This document shows positions 42,643 through 51,708 of a DNA stretch of 64,000 nucleotides, piece after piece (position 1 is the first letter of the stretch; each line of letters opens with the position of its first letter). The notes under the pieces are model-generated. The model worked only from the letters and a program-made list of their open reading frames with translations, made no database searches and was not told the DNA's origin. The translations under genes were made by a program, and so were the position numbers. The stretch comes from Cloacibacterium normanense (lineage in GTDB: Bacteria; Bacteroidota; Bacteroidia; Flavobacteriales; Weeksellaceae). The DNA is taken from assembly GCF_002943105.1 (NCBI RefSeq), contig NZ_PTPZ01000008.1, positions 1 through 64,000 on the forward strand. Reading direction: 5' to 3'.

Positions 42643-42743
42643 GATAAAATTTTTATTGAATCTAAATAAGGCGAAAAAGCCTTTAAAATTCAAAGATAAG
42701 AAATATAAGCGATTTTTCGCATAATAAATCATATTAAAAATTT

Positions 42744-42757
42744 AGCGAACGTTCGCT
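42744..42757. promoter_or_regulatory. 14-bp palindrome, candidate operator of aceBA
   Basis: AGCGAACGTTCGCT is a perfect palindrome. It lies between the divergent regulator and aceB, 18 bases before the aceB -7 box, where it would cover the -33 region. The looser GCGATTTTTCGC at 42711-42722 may be a second half-site pair. Confidence 0.6.
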
Positions 42758-42775
42758 GTAAGTGAAAATATTTTT

Positions 42776-42783
42776 TATATTTG
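42776..42783 (+). promoter_or_regulatory. -7 box for aceB
   Basis: TATATTTG fits TAnnTTTG, 86 bases before the aceB ATG. It overlaps TTTGCAAA, which resembles the half-site recognised by RamB-type regulators in actinobacteria. Confidence 0.6.
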
Positions 42784-42869
42784 CAAAAGAACAAATTCAA
42801 AATCTATTCATTTTGTTTCAAATAAAAACTAATGACCACATTTTTTTGAAACCCACAACAAAATATATT

Positions 42870-44441
42870 ATGGAGTCTAATTTCAAAATCACAGCCGCTC
42901 ATCATTATCCCGAAATTTTCTCGGAAGAATTGGTGAAATTTTTGGTTTACTTGCATAAAAAATTTAATCAAGACAGATTAGAATTATTGTCTGCAAGAAA
43001 AATGGTGCAACAAAATATAGATGGAGGAGTTTTTCCAAAATTTCCCGAAGAAACTTCAGGAATTAGAGAAGAAAATTGGGTATGTAGCAGATTGCCAAAA
43101 GATTTACAAGACAGACGTGTAGAAATTACAGGTCCAGTTGATAGAAAGATGATTATCAATGCTTTGAATTCTGAAGCGTCTACTTTTATGGCAGATTTCG
43201 AAGATTCTAATTCGCCAACTTGGGAAAATTGTATGGAAGGACAAATTAATCTTTCTGATGCAATCAATAGAACCATAGATTTTGTAAACGAAGAAGGGAA
43301 ATCATACAAATTGGGCGAGAAATTGGCGGTGCTTTTGGTAAGACCTCGAGGTTTACATTTATACGAAAAAAATATTACAATAAATGGAGAAAAAGCTTCT
43401 GGCTCTCTGATTGATTTCGGGATTTATTTTTTCAGAAATGCGAAAAAATTATTAGAAAACGGAAGCGGTCCTTATTTCTATTTACCAAAATTAGAGCATT
43501 ATAAAGAAGCACGATGGTGGAATGAGATCTTCAATTTCTCACAAAATTATTTAGGTATTTCTCAAGGCACTATTAAGGCCACAGTTCTCATCGAAACCAT
43601 TACTGCTTCTTTTCAGCTCGATGAAATTTTATACGAACTCAAAGAACACAGTTCTGGACTTAATTGTGGAAGATGGGATTACATTTTCTCGTACATCAAA
43701 AAATTCAGAAATCACAAGGAATTTTTAGTTCCGGACAGAGATCAAGTGACCATGACTTCACCTTTTATGAGTGCCTATTCTAAACGAGTAATTCAAGTTT
43801 GTCACAAACGTGGAGTTCATGCAATGGGAGGAATGGCAGCGCAAATTCCTGTGAAAAATAATGAAGAAGAAAACGAATTGGCATATGCGAAAGTTAGAGC
43901 CGACAAAGAACGTGAAGTGAAAAACGGGCACGATGGAACTTGGGTTGCACATCCTGGTTTGGTTCCTGTAGCAAAGAAAATTTTTGATGAATTTATGCCT
44001 ACACCAAATCAAATAGATAAAAAACACGAAGAATATCATATTACAGAGGCAGATTTATTAGAAGTTCCAAAAGGTGAAATCACCGAAAAAGGCGTAAGAA
44101 AAAACATCAACGTAGGAATTCTTTATATAGAATCTTGGCTCATGGGAACTGGAGCAGCTGCATTGTATAATTTAATGGAAGATGCTGCCACTGCGGAAAT
44201 TTCTAGAACTCAAGTTTGGCAATGGCTAAAAAATCAAGCAAAACTTAATGACGGAAGAACATTGACCCAAGAAATGGTTCTGGAATTTGAGAAAGAAGAA
44301 CTTGAAAATATCAAAAAATATGTAGGCGAAAATCGTTTCGAGAAAGGAAAATTTGATTTAGCAACCAAACTCTTTAATGAATTGGTTTTCGATGAAAATT
44401 TTGAAGATTTCTTAACCTTAAAATCGTATCCGTTTATCTAG
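42870..44441 (+). CDS. aceB: Malate synthase
   Basis: Condenses glyoxylate with acetyl-CoA to malate in the glyoxylate shunt. It is 523 aa from ATG 42870, close to malate synthase A; an upstream in-frame start at 42762 would lie before the -7 box. Motifs include [16 protein letters not shown] (about 94-109), [13 protein letters not shown], the central [13 protein letters not shown] and [20 protein letters not shown] near the C-terminal catalytic Asp region. aceA follows after 94 bases, so they form an operon. Confidence 0.96.
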   Translation: MESNFKITAAHHYPEIFSEELVKFLVYLHKKFNQDRLELLSARKMVQQNIDGGVFPKFPEETSGIREENWVCSRLPKDLQDRRVEITGPVDRKMIINALNSEASTFMADFEDSNSPTWENCMEGQINLSDAINRTIDFVNEEGKSYKLGEKLAVLLVRPRGLHLYEKNITINGEKASGSLIDFGIYFFRNAKKLLENGSGPYFYLPKLEHYKEARWWNEIFNFSQNYLGISQGTIKATVLIETITASFQLDEILYELKEHSSGLNCGRWDYIFSYIKKFRNHKEFLVPDRDQVTMTSPFMSAYSKRVIQVCHKRGVHAMGGMAAQIPVKNNEEENELAYAKVRADKEREVKNGHDGTWVAHPGLVPVAKKIFDEFMPTPNQIDKKHEEYHITEADLLEVPKGEITEKGVRKNINVGILYIESWLMGTGAAALYNLMEDAATAEISRTQVWQWLKNQAKLNDGRTLTQEMVLEFEKEELENIKKYVGENRFEKGKFDLATKLFNELVFDENFEDFLTLKSYPFI

Positions 44442-44443
44442 AT

Positions 44444-44506
44444 GTGAGATTCGAGATACGAGATACGAAATTTTTAACTCGGAACTCGGAACACGGAACT
44501 CGTATC
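44444..44506. repeat. Heptanucleotide repeat array between aceB and aceA
   Basis: GAGATTC-GAGATAC-GAGATAC is followed by four units of AACTCGG type, period 7. GATACGAG near the start and CTCGTATC at the end could form a hairpin. It belongs to the same family as the arrays in coaE and hutI. Confidence 0.75.
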
Positions 44507-44535
44507 AAAATTTTAACAAACAAACCCAAAATATC

Positions 44536-45813
44536 ATGAACAGACAAGAACAAATCCAAGCGCTCGAAAAAGAATGGAGAGAAAATCCAAGATGGAGCGG
44601 AATTACAAGACCTTATTCTGCTGAAGAAGTTTTAAAACTAAGAGGAAAATACAAGTTAGATTATACCATTGCTGCTCAAATGTCAGAGTTGCTTTGGAAA
44701 AAGCTAAATAGTCAAGATTTTGTTGCAGGATTAGGAGCTTTAACAGGAAATCAGGCAGTTCAGGAAGTGGATGCAGGTTTAGAAGCGATTTATCTTTCTG
44801 GTTGGCAAGTTGCCGCAGATGCGAATCTTTCTGGAGAAATGTATCCTGACCAATCGCTTTATCCTGCGAATTCAGTTCCAGCAGTGGTGAAAAAAATCAA
44901 TAATGCACTTTTGAGAGCAGACCAAATTCAGTCTGTAAATGGAGGTGGTGAAAAAGATTATTTGGTTCCAATCGTTGCAGATGCAGAAGCTGGTTTCGGA
45001 GGAAATCTGAATGCTTTTGAATTGATGAAACAAATGATAGAAGCTGGTGCAGCTGGTGTTCACTTCGAAGATCAATTGTCTTCTGCTAAAAAATGCGGTC
45101 ACCTTGGTGGAAAAGTTTTGGTTCCAACTCAAGAAGCGATCAATAAATTGATTGCGGCAAGATTAGCAGCAGATGTTTGCGGAGTTCCTACTGTTTTAGT
45201 AGCAAGAACAGATGCTGATGCAGCAGATTTATTGACTTCTGATATTGATGATAGAGATAAAAAATTTGTAACTGGTGAAAGAACTTCTGAAGGTTTTTTC
45301 CAAGTGAATTGTGGAGTAGAACAAGGTATTGACAGAGGACTTTCTTATGCGCCTTATGCAGATTTAATTTGGATGGAAACTTCTAATCCAGATTTAGAAT
45401 ATGCGAGAAAATTTGCAGAAGGAATTCATGCAAAATTTCCTGGAAAAATGTTGGCGTACAATTGTTCTCCATCTTTCAACTGGGCAGCGAAATTAACCGT
45501 TCCTGAAATGGAAACATTCCGTGAAGAATTAGCGAAAATGGGATACAAATTCCAATTCATTACTTTGGCTGGTTTCCACGCTTTGAATACTGCGATGTTT
45601 GAACTAGCATTGGCTTACAAAGAAAGAGGAATGGCGGGTTACAGCGAATTACAAGAAAGAGAATTTGCATTACAAGCGAAAGGTTTCCGTGCAGTGAAAC
45701 ACCAAAGTTTCGTAGGAACTGGTTATTTTGATGCAGTTCAAACCGTTGTTACCGCAGGAAATTCTTCTACCACAGCTTTAGCTGGTTCTACGGAAGCGGA
45801 GCAGTTTCATTAA
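44536..45813 (+). CDS. aceA: Isocitrate lyase
   Basis: Splits isocitrate into glyoxylate and succinate, the first glyoxylate-shunt step. It is 425 aa, typical of the short bacterial form. The catalytic motif KKCGHLGG has Cys187, and the metal-binding DAEAGFGG and [11 protein letters not shown] precede it. The C-terminal YNCSPSFNW segment is also typical. It lies after aceB, and a repeat array in the gap may affect expression balance. The RamB-like gene next to aceB is the likely regulator. Confidence 0.97.
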   Translation: MNRQEQIQALEKEWRENPRWSGITRPYSAEEVLKLRGKYKLDYTIAAQMSELLWKKLNSQDFVAGLGALTGNQAVQEVDAGLEAIYLSGWQVAADANLSGEMYPDQSLYPANSVPAVVKKINNALLRADQIQSVNGGGEKDYLVPIVADAEAGFGGNLNAFELMKQMIEAGAAGVHFEDQLSSAKKCGHLGGKVLVPTQEAINKLIAARLAADVCGVPTVLVARTDADAADLLTSDIDDRDKKFVTGERTSEGFFQVNCGVEQGIDRGLSYAPYADLIWMETSNPDLEYARKFAEGIHAKFPGKMLAYNCSPSFNWAAKLTVPEMETFREELAKMGYKFQFITLAGFHALNTAMFELALAYKERGMAGYSELQEREFALQAKGFRAVKHQSFVGTGYFDAVQTVVTAGNSSTTALAGSTEAEQFH

Positions 45814-45815
45814 TC

Positions 45816-45870
45816 AAGAGCCAAGTAAAAGTTAAAAAGAGCCAAGTAAAAAGACTCAAGTAAAAAGTAA
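45816..45870. repeat. AGCCAAGTAAAAAGT short tandem array
   Basis: Three imperfect units of GAGCCAAGTAAAAAGTTAAA type (about 19 bases) lie just after the aceA stop. No function is seen. Confidence 0.6.
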
Positions 45871-45986
45871 GAATAAAGTTTAAAAAGGATTCTGAAATTT
45901 TAGAAAATAAAAAATGATTTATTCATAATTCATTTCCATTTGTCACTCTTAACAAACAAAGAGTCCATAGTTTTTAATTTGTTGAA

Positions 45987-46018
45987 AAAATCGCCTCGCA
46001 ATTTTGCGAGGCGATTTT
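45987..46018. terminator. Bidirectional terminator between aceA and the GH31 gene
   Basis: AAAATCGCCTCGCA / TGCGAGGCGATTTT form a perfect 14-bp stem with an ATTT loop. It serves both converging genes. Confidence 0.9.
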
Positions 46019-46022
46019 GGTG

Positions 46023-48434
46023 TTATAGTTTTATTTTCACTTTACTTTCTTTCGCAGAATCCCAAACCAAATTCACTTTCAAAGTTTTCTTCTCAGAATC
46101 ATAAGTGTATTCTAATTTTTTACAACCTGCTTTTACAGAATTTGGATTTTTAGAAACATGGTGAATAATGAGTTCTAAATTTTTAGATTTTGCTGAAAAA
46201 TTTGTGCCCACTTCATTTTCTAACTCAAAATTGATGGCCCTTCCATTGGTTTTAGCTTCGAAATTCATCATTTCAAATTGACCTTTTTCGTAGGCTTCGT
46301 TTTGTAAACCATCGTCATTATACAATTTCAGTTCGGTTTCTTTTACTTTTTCGTCAAAATAATAATGTAAAATCAAAGAATTTCCATCGTATTCCTTAGT
46401 AGATTGCATCGGTTTCGCCATCGGAATAATGCTTCCTGCTCTTACAAAAGTTGGGATTTTATCTTCTTCCGTGGCAAAAATTTGAGTAGTTCCGCCAGAA
46501 GTTTTTTCATCAGTATAGAAATTTACCCAATCAGAATTTTTAGGAAAATAAATGCTTTGTTCTTTTTGTCCTTTATTTAAAATCGGAGAAATTAAGAAAT
46601 CTTTGCCCCAAAAATAAGCGGTATTATACGTGTACAATATTTGATTTTCTGGTTCTTCAAAAAATAAAGGTCTCATTAACGGAGTTCCGTTTTTATGATT
46701 TTCGAAAACTAAATTGTAATTATAAGGAAGCAAAGCGTAACGCAATTCAATGGCTTTTTTCGCTAAATTTTTTGCTTTTTCGCTTCTGTAAACCGGTTCG
46801 CTTGGTACATTTTCGTCAGCGTGAGGTCTGTAAATTGGGTTGAAAACGCCATATTGCAACCAACGAGCATACAATTCATCGTCTTCATTTTTTCCTGCAA
46901 AACCTCCTAAATCACTGTGCATAAAAGCAATTCCTTGCAATCCCATTTGCAAAGCAATGTCAGGCTGACTTTGCAATCCGCCCCAATTTCTAGAAACATC
47001 GCCACTCCAAGGAACAAGACCGTTTCTTTGAGCACCAGAATAACCTGCTCTCATCAAAATAAACGGACGAGCATTTGGTGAAGTTTCAGCAAAACTTTCT
47101 TTGACCAATTTCGCCCAATCCATTCCGTAAATGTTGTGAACTTGGTCGCCGTTTTTTCCGTTTCCGTGAAGAATGGTAGAAGGATGAACTTCTGGCTCAC
47201 CTAAATCTCCCCAAATTCCTGTAACGCCTTGATTTAATAAGTCTTTGTAAATATTTTTGAACCAAGAATTTCCTTTTTGGCTGTAAATGTCAATCAAACC
47301 AGTGTGCCCGAAATAAAAATCGTACATAAATGCTTTTCCCTCGTTGTTTTTTGCTAAAATTTCTTTGTCCAGCGCTTCTTGATAACGCGAAGAAGTGTTC
47401 ACTACGAAAGGTTCGGTGATGAGAATGGTTTCTACGTTGTTTTTTCTCAAATCGTCAATCATTTGTTGAGGTTTCGGGAAATTATCTTTGTCCCAAGCAA
47501 AATTTCCTAGCGTTCCTTGAATGGATTTTCCGAACCAATATAAATCTAAAATAATGGCATCAACTGGAATTTTTTCTGCTCTGAATTTCTCAATCGTTTC
47601 CAAAGTCTGTTGCTGTGTACGATAGCCAAATCTACTTGAAAAATTTCCTAAACTCCATCTTGGAAGCATCGGTTGTTTTCCTGTTAAATTGGTATAATTT
47701 TTAACCAAATCTTCCCAAGAATTTCCAGAAATTACCTGATAAACTTTTCTTCCAGAAACGGTTTCGTAAGTCAATGAATTGTCTTTTTTGCTGTCTAAAT
47801 CAAGGTAACCAATCGGTGCATTGTCAAAATGAATCAAATATTTTTTACTCGAAACTACAATAGACATCGTGTAATTGAGTAATTCAGATTTGGTTTCGTA
47901 GCCGTAATGAGCACGGTTATAAAGCATTAATCTGTTTCCGCGACGATTCATTCCGAGTGCTCTTGCTCCAGCTCCATATAAAACTTCGTCTGGAGAAAGA
48001 TTGAAATTTAATGTTTCAAAATTTTGCGGATGATTATTGATTTCTCCATTTTCATAAGTTCCGTAACCATTTTTTTCAGAAATCAAGAGTTCATTACCTT
48101 TATAATAAGAAATTTGAAAAGGCACTTTTTGAATTTTTACGGTAATTCCAGAAGTTTCAATCCATGCAAAACCTCTGGTTTCTCTGAAATTGTATTTTAC
48201 AGATTTTGGAGAGAGAATTACGGCGTGAGAATTTTCTGCAAGCGTTTGATTTTTTGGGATAAAAGCCGTTTCTACCATTTCTGGCGTGTAGAATTTCACT
48301 TGATATAATCCATCATTGACAGAAATTTCGGCGGTGTTATTTTTAAATTCAATTTTTTGAAAAAATCTTTGATTGTTTTGTGCGAAAAGACTTGCTGCAA
48401 AGAAAAGCAGCAAAAATTTGAAAAGGTTTTTCAT
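46023..48434 (-). CDS. Alpha-glucosidase, glycoside hydrolase family 31
   Basis: Releases glucose from alpha-glucans, outside the cytoplasm. It is an 803-aa protein with a signal peptide of about 18 residues (ending SLFAQ). The GH31 barrel has LDLYWFGKS, the nucleophile Asp in GIWGDLGEPEVHPS (near residue 409; most members have WxDMNE here), and the acid/base Asp in PWSGDVSRNWGGLQ. C-terminal beta-sandwich domains follow. It has no T9SS tail, so it is probably periplasmic. It fits with the secreted amylase at 51709 and MalQ as a starch-use route. Confidence 0.92.
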   Translation of the reverse strand: MKNLFKFLLLFFAASLFAQNNQRFFQKIEFKNNTAEISVNDGLYQVKFYTPEMVETAFIPKNQTLAENSHAVILSPKSVKYNFRETRGFAWIETSGITVKIQKVPFQISYYKGNELLISEKNGYGTYENGEINNHPQNFETLNFNLSPDEVLYGAGARALGMNRRGNRLMLYNRAHYGYETKSELLNYTMSIVVSSKKYLIHFDNAPIGYLDLDSKKDNSLTYETVSGRKVYQVISGNSWEDLVKNYTNLTGKQPMLPRWSLGNFSSRFGYRTQQQTLETIEKFRAEKIPVDAIILDLYWFGKSIQGTLGNFAWDKDNFPKPQQMIDDLRKNNVETILITEPFVVNTSSRYQEALDKEILAKNNEGKAFMYDFYFGHTGLIDIYSQKGNSWFKNIYKDLLNQGVTGIWGDLGEPEVHPSTILHGNGKNGDQVHNIYGMDWAKLVKESFAETSPNARPFILMRAGYSGAQRNGLVPWSGDVSRNWGGLQSQPDIALQMGLQGIAFMHSDLGGFAGKNEDDELYARWLQYGVFNPIYRPHADENVPSEPVYRSEKAKNLAKKAIELRYALLPYNYNLVFENHKNGTPLMRPLFFEEPENQILYTYNTAYFWGKDFLISPILNKGQKEQSIYFPKNSDWVNFYTDEKTSGGTTQIFATEEDKIPTFVRAGSIIPMAKPMQSTKEYDGNSLILHYYFDEKVKETELKLYNDDGLQNEAYEKGQFEMMNFEAKTNGRAINFELENEVGTNFSAKSKNLELIIHHVSKNPNSVKAGCKKLEYTYDSEKKTLKVNLVWDSAKESKVKIKL

Positions 48435-48604
48435 CTGATTATAATTATTTTTTTAGAGGACAGATGTAACACCCTAAATTATACTTTTGATATAAAAACA
48501 AGAGTTTTGAAAATGGGTATTTCATTTCCTAAAACATTAAAATTTGTTAGCGTAAAGGTAAGGAAATTGAAATTTAAAAATTTATGAAATTTATCTTGAA
48601 TTTT

Positions 48605-48638
48605 GTCTCGCTGATTTTGCTGATTGAGCAGATTTTTA
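48605..48638 (+). repeat. CTCGCTGATT-type repeat, copy 2
   Basis: CTCGCTGATTTTGCTGATTG then AGCAGATTTTT is made of 9-base units (GCTGATTTT, GCTGATTGA, GCAGATTTT). A matching piece lies in reverse at 38800-38826. The rest of the 275-base gap (48435-48709) shows only AT-rich sequence and the queD promoter. Confidence 0.55.
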
Positions 48639-48697
48639 AATCAAATTTAAGCTAATTAAATGATGGTTTTAAAACAAATTCAATTTCAAAAATTCTC

Positions 48698-48705
48698 TAT
48701 CTTTG
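48698..48705 (+). promoter_or_regulatory. -7 box for queD
   Basis: TATCTTTG ends only 4 bases before the ATG at 48710, which implies a leaderless transcript. Confidence 0.6.
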
Positions 48706-48709
48706 CACC

Positions 48710-49156
48710 ATGATACGCATTACTAAAATTTTCACCTTCGAGACGGCGCATGTTTTGTATAACTATGACGGCAAATGCAAAAATATGCACGGACATTCTT
48801 ACAAACTTTTTGTGACCGTAAAAGGAACTCCAATTAATGACATCAATAACGTGAAAAACGGTATGGTAGTGGATTTTGGAGATATTAAAAAAATTGTAAA
48901 AGAGGAAATTGTAGATGTTTGGGATCATGCGGTTTTACTCAATGCTTTGACACCGCACAAAGAATTGGGCGAAGATTTGGCTCAAAAAGGACATAAAGTA
49001 ATTGAGTGCAATTACCAACCCACTTGCGAAAATATGCTCTACGAAATTGCCGAAAAAATTAAAAATAAATTGCCTTCTCATGTTCAATTGGCGTATCTGA
49101 AACTCCACGAAACCGAAAATTCTTACGGAGAATGGTTTGCGGAAGAAAACAGTTAA
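48710..49156 (+). CDS. queD: 6-carboxytetrahydropterin synthase (QueD)
   Basis: Converts dihydroneopterin triphosphate (the FolE product) to 6-carboxytetrahydropterin on the way to queuosine and other deazapurines. It is 148 aa, of PTPS/QueD family length. The zinc-binding His are in TFETAHVL and MHGHSY, the catalytic Cys in DGKCKNMHGH, and DFGDIK and LHETENSYGEW are the other signatures. Other pterin synthases of this family are possible; QueD is most likely. The lpxH-like gene follows after about 54 bases. Confidence 0.92.
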   Translation: MIRITKIFTFETAHVLYNYDGKCKNMHGHSYKLFVTVKGTPINDINNVKNGMVVDFGDIKKIVKEEIVDVWDHAVLLNALTPHKELGEDLAQKGHKVIECNYQPTCENMLYEIAEKIKNKLPSHVQLAYLKLHETENSYGEWFAEENS

Positions 49157-49189
49157 TGTGCTAATTTGATGATGAGATAATTTTTTACT

Positions 49190-49217
49190 TTGAACCTTGA
49201 AACTCGAACCTTGAAAC
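49190..49217 (+). repeat. Heptanucleotide repeat at the lpxH start
   Basis: GAACCTT-GAAACTC-GAACCTT-GAAAC has period 7 and is related to the arrays in coaE, hutI and upstream of aceA. It contains the TTG codons that are the only available starts for the next gene. Confidence 0.6.
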
Positions 49218-49984
49218 AAATAAAATTACAACCCAATAAAAAAATCTACTTTGCTTCTGACCAGCATTTTGGTGCGCCAACTCCTGAGTTGAGTAAGCCA
49301 AGAGAAGCTAAATTTCTAGCATGGTTAGACGAAATAAAACAAGATGCGCAAGTGCTTTTTTTAATGGGCGATTTGTTTGATTTTTGGCACGAATGGAAAT
49401 ATGTAGTTCCGAAAGGTTACGTGAGGATTTTAGGGAAATTGGCCGAACTGAAAGACAATGGAATAGATATTTATTTCTTCGTGGGTAACCATGATTTGTG
49501 GATGAAAGATTATTTGGAAGAAGAAATCGGCATTCCAGTTTTCTTTGAAAAACAATATTATGAAGTTTCAGGGAAAAACTTCCTTTTAGCTCATGGTGAC
49601 GGACTTGGACCAGGCGATAAAGGTTATAAGAGAATGAAAAGACTTTTTACCAATCCTATTGCGCAGTGGTTTTTTAAGTGGCTTCATCCTGATATTGCGA
49701 TGAAAATTGCGATTTATTTTTCTACCAAAAATAAGATGATTAGTGGAGTAGAAGACATGAAGTTTTTAGGCGAGGACAAAGAGTTTCTTATCATTTATTC
49801 TAAAGAAAAATTGAAGTCTGAAAACTTAGATTACTTCGTATATGGTCATCGTCATTTACCTATGATTATAGATTTGAAAATTGATGGAAAGGAAGCAAAA
49901 CATGTGAATCTAGGTGATTGGATTTCGTATTTTACGTATGGCGTTTTTGATGGAGAGGAATTTAAAGTTTTAGAATATAAATAA
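49211..49984 (+). CDS. lpxH: UDP-2,3-diacylglucosamine pyrophosphatase-like phosphoesterase
   Basis: A calcineurin-like phosphoesterase of about 257 aa. LpxH cleaves UDP-2,3-diacylglucosamine to lipid X in lipid A synthesis. The metal motifs are YFASDQHFG, FLMGDLFDFWHEW, VGNHDLWMKD, AHGDGLGPGD and YGHRHLPM. No ATG precedes the first motif; TTG at 49211 (or 49190) is used as start, both inside a heptanucleotide repeat. LpxH versus a related UDP-diacylglucosamine hydrolase cannot be told apart by eye. The next gene starts 10 bases later. Confidence 0.85.
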   Translation: MKQIKLQPNKKIYFASDQHFGAPTPELSKPREAKFLAWLDEIKQDAQVLFLMGDLFDFWHEWKYVVPKGYVRILGKLAELKDNGIDIYFFVGNHDLWMKDYLEEEIGIPVFFEKQYYEVSGKNFLLAHGDGLGPGDKGYKRMKRLFTNPIAQWFFKWLHPDIAMKIAIYFSTKNKMISGVEDMKFLGEDKEFLIIYSKEKLKSENLDYFVYGHRHLPMIIDLKIDGKEAKHVNLGDWISYFTYGVFDGEEFKVLEYK

Positions 49985-49994
49985 GGCGTAAGTT

Positions 49995-51032
49995 TTGAAA
50001 AACATTTTCAACATAAAATCTGAAGCAGATTTCCAAGCAGTATGTTTGGAAACATTTCTTTATCAGTACGAAAATGTAGAAGTTTACCGAAAATTTGTAG
50101 ATTTTTTAGGTAAAAATCCATCGGAAATAAAAGAAATAAAAGATATTCCATTTTTGCCCATTGAAATGTTTAAAAACCATTTGGTTTTAGACAAAGTCTT
50201 CGGCTCCGCTCAGACTGACAAACCTTTAAGTTATTTTCAAAGTTCGGGAACTACGCAAATTCAGACGCGTTCTAAACATTATATTGCAGATTTTAACCTT
50301 TACGAAGAAAGTATTTATAAGAGTTTTGAGCAGTTTATAGGGAAACCAGAAGATTATATTTTCTTAGGATTATTGCCCAATTATTCAGAAAATCCACATT
50401 CTTCATTGATTTATATGGTAGATTTCTTGATGAAAAAGTCTGGAAAGCCAGAAAACGGATATTTTCTTTATAATCACCAAGAATTGTTTGAACTGTTACA
50501 GAAATTAGGTCAAGAAAATAAAAAAGTAATTCTTTTCGGTGTTTCTTTTGCCTTATTAGATTTCCTAGAATCTCATAACGATTTTACGACTTTACAAATC
50601 AACGATTTTACAGTCATAGAAACGGGCGGGATGAAAGGCAGAAAAGAGGAAATGACCAAAGATGAACTTCTGAAAATTTTACAAAAAGGCTTCGGAACAG
50701 ACAAAATTTTCTCTGAATATTCTATGACAGAATTGCTTTCTCAGGCATATTCTCTAGGCGAAAATATATACGAAACGCCCAACTGGATGCGTGTTCTCAT
50801 CAGAAATACCGAAGATCCATTTTCTTATATGGAAGCAGGCAGAACTGGCGCTATCAATATTATAGACTTGGCGAATAGACATTCTTGCAGTTTTATTGCG
50901 ACACAAGATTTGGGCAAAATTGTAAATGATTTTGAGATTCTTCACTATGCTCAGAATGACAAACATGGGTTTCAGGTTTTGGGAAGAATAGACCATTCTG
51001 ATATTCGCGGTTGTAGTTTATTGGTTTCATAA
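49995..51032 (+). CDS. LuxE-like acyl-protein synthetase/acyltransferase
   Basis: A 345-aa protein of the LuxE/acyl-adenylating family. YFQSSGTTQIQTRSKH holds the SSGTT nucleotide-binding loop, GGMKGR and SEYSMTELLSQAY are further adenylation-like motifs, and QVLGRIDHSDIRGCSLLV closes the domain. It starts with TTG. Two dispersed TGTCA repeats lie inside, at 50195-50220 (encoding VFGSAQTD) and 50934-50961 (EILHYAQND). Relatives occur in surface-polysaccharide loci, and the acyl group and acceptor are unknown. It shares an operon with lpxH and the following gene. Confidence 0.8.
   Translation: MKNIFNIKSEADFQAVCLETFLYQYENVEVYRKFVDFLGKNPSEIKEIKDIPFLPIEMFKNHLVLDKVFGSAQTDKPLSYFQSSGTTQIQTRSKHYIADFNLYEESIYKSFEQFIGKPEDYIFLGLLPNYSENPHSSLIYMVDFLMKKSGKPENGYFLYNHQELFELLQKLGQENKKVILFGVSFALLDFLESHNDFTTLQINDFTVIETGGMKGRKEEMTKDELLKILQKGFGTDKIFSEYSMTELLSQAYSLGENIYETPNWMRVLIRNTEDPFSYMEAGRTGAINIIDLANRHSCSFIATQDLGKIVNDFEILHYAQNDKHGFQVLGRIDHSDIRGCSLLVS
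50195..50220 (-). repeat. TGTCA...TGAGC dispersed repeat inside the LuxE-like gene, first copy
   Basis: On the minus strand it reads TGTCAGTCTGAGCGGAGCCG then AAGACT. It is in frame with the host gene and matches the copy in cysS. Confidence 0.7.
50934..50961 (-). repeat. TGTCA...TGAGC dispersed repeat inside the LuxE-like gene, second copy
   Basis: On the minus strand it reads TGTCATTCTGAGCATAGTGA then AGAATCTC. It is in frame and encodes EILHYAQND in a loop before the last motif. Confidence 0.7.
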
Positions 51033-51041
51033 AATTCTGCT

Positions 51042-51581
51042 ATGATTAAAGTAGAGGAACTTACTTTTGCCTACATTCAAAAATTTTGTGATTTTGAAAA
51101 AGATATTGTCTTGACCAATCATTTTCATACCGATTGGGAAGCCGATATTTTGGTGATTAATCAGGAAGGTTTTTCTCATGAAATTGAAATTAAGTTATCG
51201 AAGAGCGATTTCAAAAATGATTTCAAAAAATTTTATCAGAATCAAAATAGCGGAGAGAAATTTTTGAAGCATGACAAAATTTGTTGTGGTGATTATGTTT
51301 GTAATCATTTCAGCTTTCTATTGCCAATGGGAATGATTGCGTTGGAAGAAATTCCCCAGCATTGTGGCATAATAGAATTTTATCACAATGAAGATACTTG
51401 GAAAACGGAATTCTATATCCGAAGATTGCCTCAAAAAATTCATGAAGATCTTTATTGGAATCTAGTAGACCAAAAAGATTTTTTAAGAAAATTATCTAGA
51501 AATTATTACTTCAAAAAACTAGAATTAAAAGGAAAAACAGAAGAATTTATTTTCAGAAATGAATTGGGAAATAAAAAATAA
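51042..51581 (+). CDS. PD-(D/E)XK nuclease-like protein, unknown
   Basis: An unrecognised 179-aa protein. WEADILVINQEGFSHEIEIKLSKSDF has the D-(x)n-E-x-K layout of PD-(D/E)XK nuclease cores (Asp in EADIL, then EIEIK), preceded by a helix with Glu. Later KHDKICCGDYVCNHFSFLLP adds Cys and His residues. It has no signal peptide. It starts 10 bases after the LuxE-like gene and is co-directional. MmcB-like repair proteins have a similar core, but the match is by eye and the role uncertain. Confidence 0.6.
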   Translation: MIKVEELTFAYIQKFCDFEKDIVLTNHFHTDWEADILVINQEGFSHEIEIKLSKSDFKNDFKKFYQNQNSGEKFLKHDKICCGDYVCNHFSFLLPMGMIALEEIPQHCGIIEFYHNEDTWKTEFYIRRLPQKIHEDLYWNLVDQKDFLRKLSRNYYFKKLELKGKTEEFIFRNELGNKK

Positions 51582-51708
51582 TATTCCTTTTTTTAAGATT
51601 TGTGTTAAAAAAATGACATTTTTTTCTAGAAAAATTACAAAAGTCATAAAAAAATGGCTTTGAAAAAGATTTCTTTTATATATCTTTACTTTCTGAAATA
51701 CGAACAAA

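Noticed and set aside
42643-42732. Upstream start of the XRE regulator
   Set aside because: The extra 30 residues are Phe/Leu/Lys-rich with no counterpart in the family, and would lie in the divergent promoter region.
42762-42869. N-terminal extension of aceB
   Set aside because: The extension includes the promoter -7 box and reads as low-quality hydrophobic sequence; malate synthases start near ATG 42870.
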